Assembly (NCBI GenBank): GCA_020725025.1
Contig: DYFV01000035.1
Coordinates: 1-51,695 of the forward strand
Direction: 5' to 3'
Source: Azoarcus sp.
GTDB taxonomy: Bacteria; Pseudomonadota; Gammaproteobacteria; Burkholderiales; Rhodocyclaceae
Length of the DNA stretch: 51,695 nt
The position numbers and the translations under genes are program-made. Shown in pieces: positions 51,605 through 51,695 of this stretch (its first letter is position 1; the number at the start of each line of letters is the position of its first letter). Under the pieces are notes generated by a model. The model saw only the letters and a program-made list of their open reading frames with translations, ran no database searches and was not told where the DNA came from.

Positions 51605-51695
51605 ACGATGGTACGTGCGTCCCGAACCGAAGCGCCGACGACAGTTGTGTGCGTCAAGTTGTGCAAAAGGGTTGATCAGGTATTCGGTTGATTCC

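Noticed and set aside
1..51695. tRNA, rRNA, CRISPR arrays, insertion sequences or prophage genes
   Set aside because: None were seen; the only T-arm-like sequence belongs to the tmRNA, and no transposase or integrase motif appears in any credible frame.

Overview
The window (about 51.7 kb, very GC-rich) looks like chromosomal DNA of a betaproteobacterium, most likely of the Rhodocyclales / Zoogloeaceae type (Azoarcus-, Thauera- or Zoogloea-like). The evidence is the order gyrA-serC-pheA-hisC-tyrA-aroA/cmk-rpsA, the fused aroA-cmk gene, a one-piece tmRNA with the tag ANDERFALAA, a PEP-CTERM protein behind a sigma-54 promoter, and many c-di-GMP and chemotaxis proteins. The lineage is inferred from these features; no database comparison was possible.

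Layout. 1-9641 (minus): rpsA (cut by the left edge), aroA-cmk fusion, tyrA, hisC, pheA, serC, gyrA, a housekeeping block for aromatic amino acids, serine and DNA topology. 9860-13285 (plus): an MTA/SAH-type deaminase, an OmpA-family lipoprotein-like protein, ubiG and the ssrA tmRNA. 13516-14121 (minus): a PEP-CTERM protein with a sigma-54 promoter. 14463-19062: a LysR regulator divergent from a TRAP transporter (dctP-dctQ-dctM). 19132-29175 (minus): a long co-directional run. In transcription order it holds a sugar-type ABC importer (binding protein, two permeases, ATPase), a Sir2 deacylase, an EamA transporter with a His-rich tail, a DHH-motif hypothetical, a methyltransferase and an EF-hand/Cys-cluster membrane protein. 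29356-33588 (minus): a large soluble tandem-Cache/CheW protein with a sigma-54 promoter, then the PA2778/PA2779 pair. 33830-35898: small and membrane hypotheticals and a free-standing CZB zinc-domain protein. 35900-40752 (minus): a four-gene sensory operon, namely a chemoreceptor with a periplasmic c-heme motif, an HDOD protein, an H-NOX NO sensor and an HNOBA-GAF-GGDEF cyclase. 41040-46309: a PAS-GGDEF-EAL protein, a PQQ-repeat protein and a membrane diguanylate cyclase. 46733-51509: a DUF2383 ferritin-like protein, a DUF6152/DUF6644 pair, a secreted GDPD, a bacteriohemerythrin, a Cys-motif membrane protein and a His-rich secreted protein.

The most interesting system is the 35.9-40.8 kb operon. 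It joins a heme c chemoreceptor, an H-NOX with the canonical H102/Y131/S133/R135 residues, an HDOD protein and an HNOBA-containing diguanylate cyclase. An Fnr/Dnr-like palindrome lies upstream, and a CZB protein converges on its 3' end. This predicts that NO or redox state is wired to c-di-GMP and taxis. Other points of note are the soluble tandem-Cache/CheW protein with its sigma-54 promoter, the PEP-CTERM promoter with a candidate enhancer palindrome, three copies of a BIME-like inverted repeat within 8 kb, and the Sir2/His-tailed EamA overlap behind an ABC importer. No tRNA, rRNA, CRISPR array, insertion sequence or prophage gene was seen.
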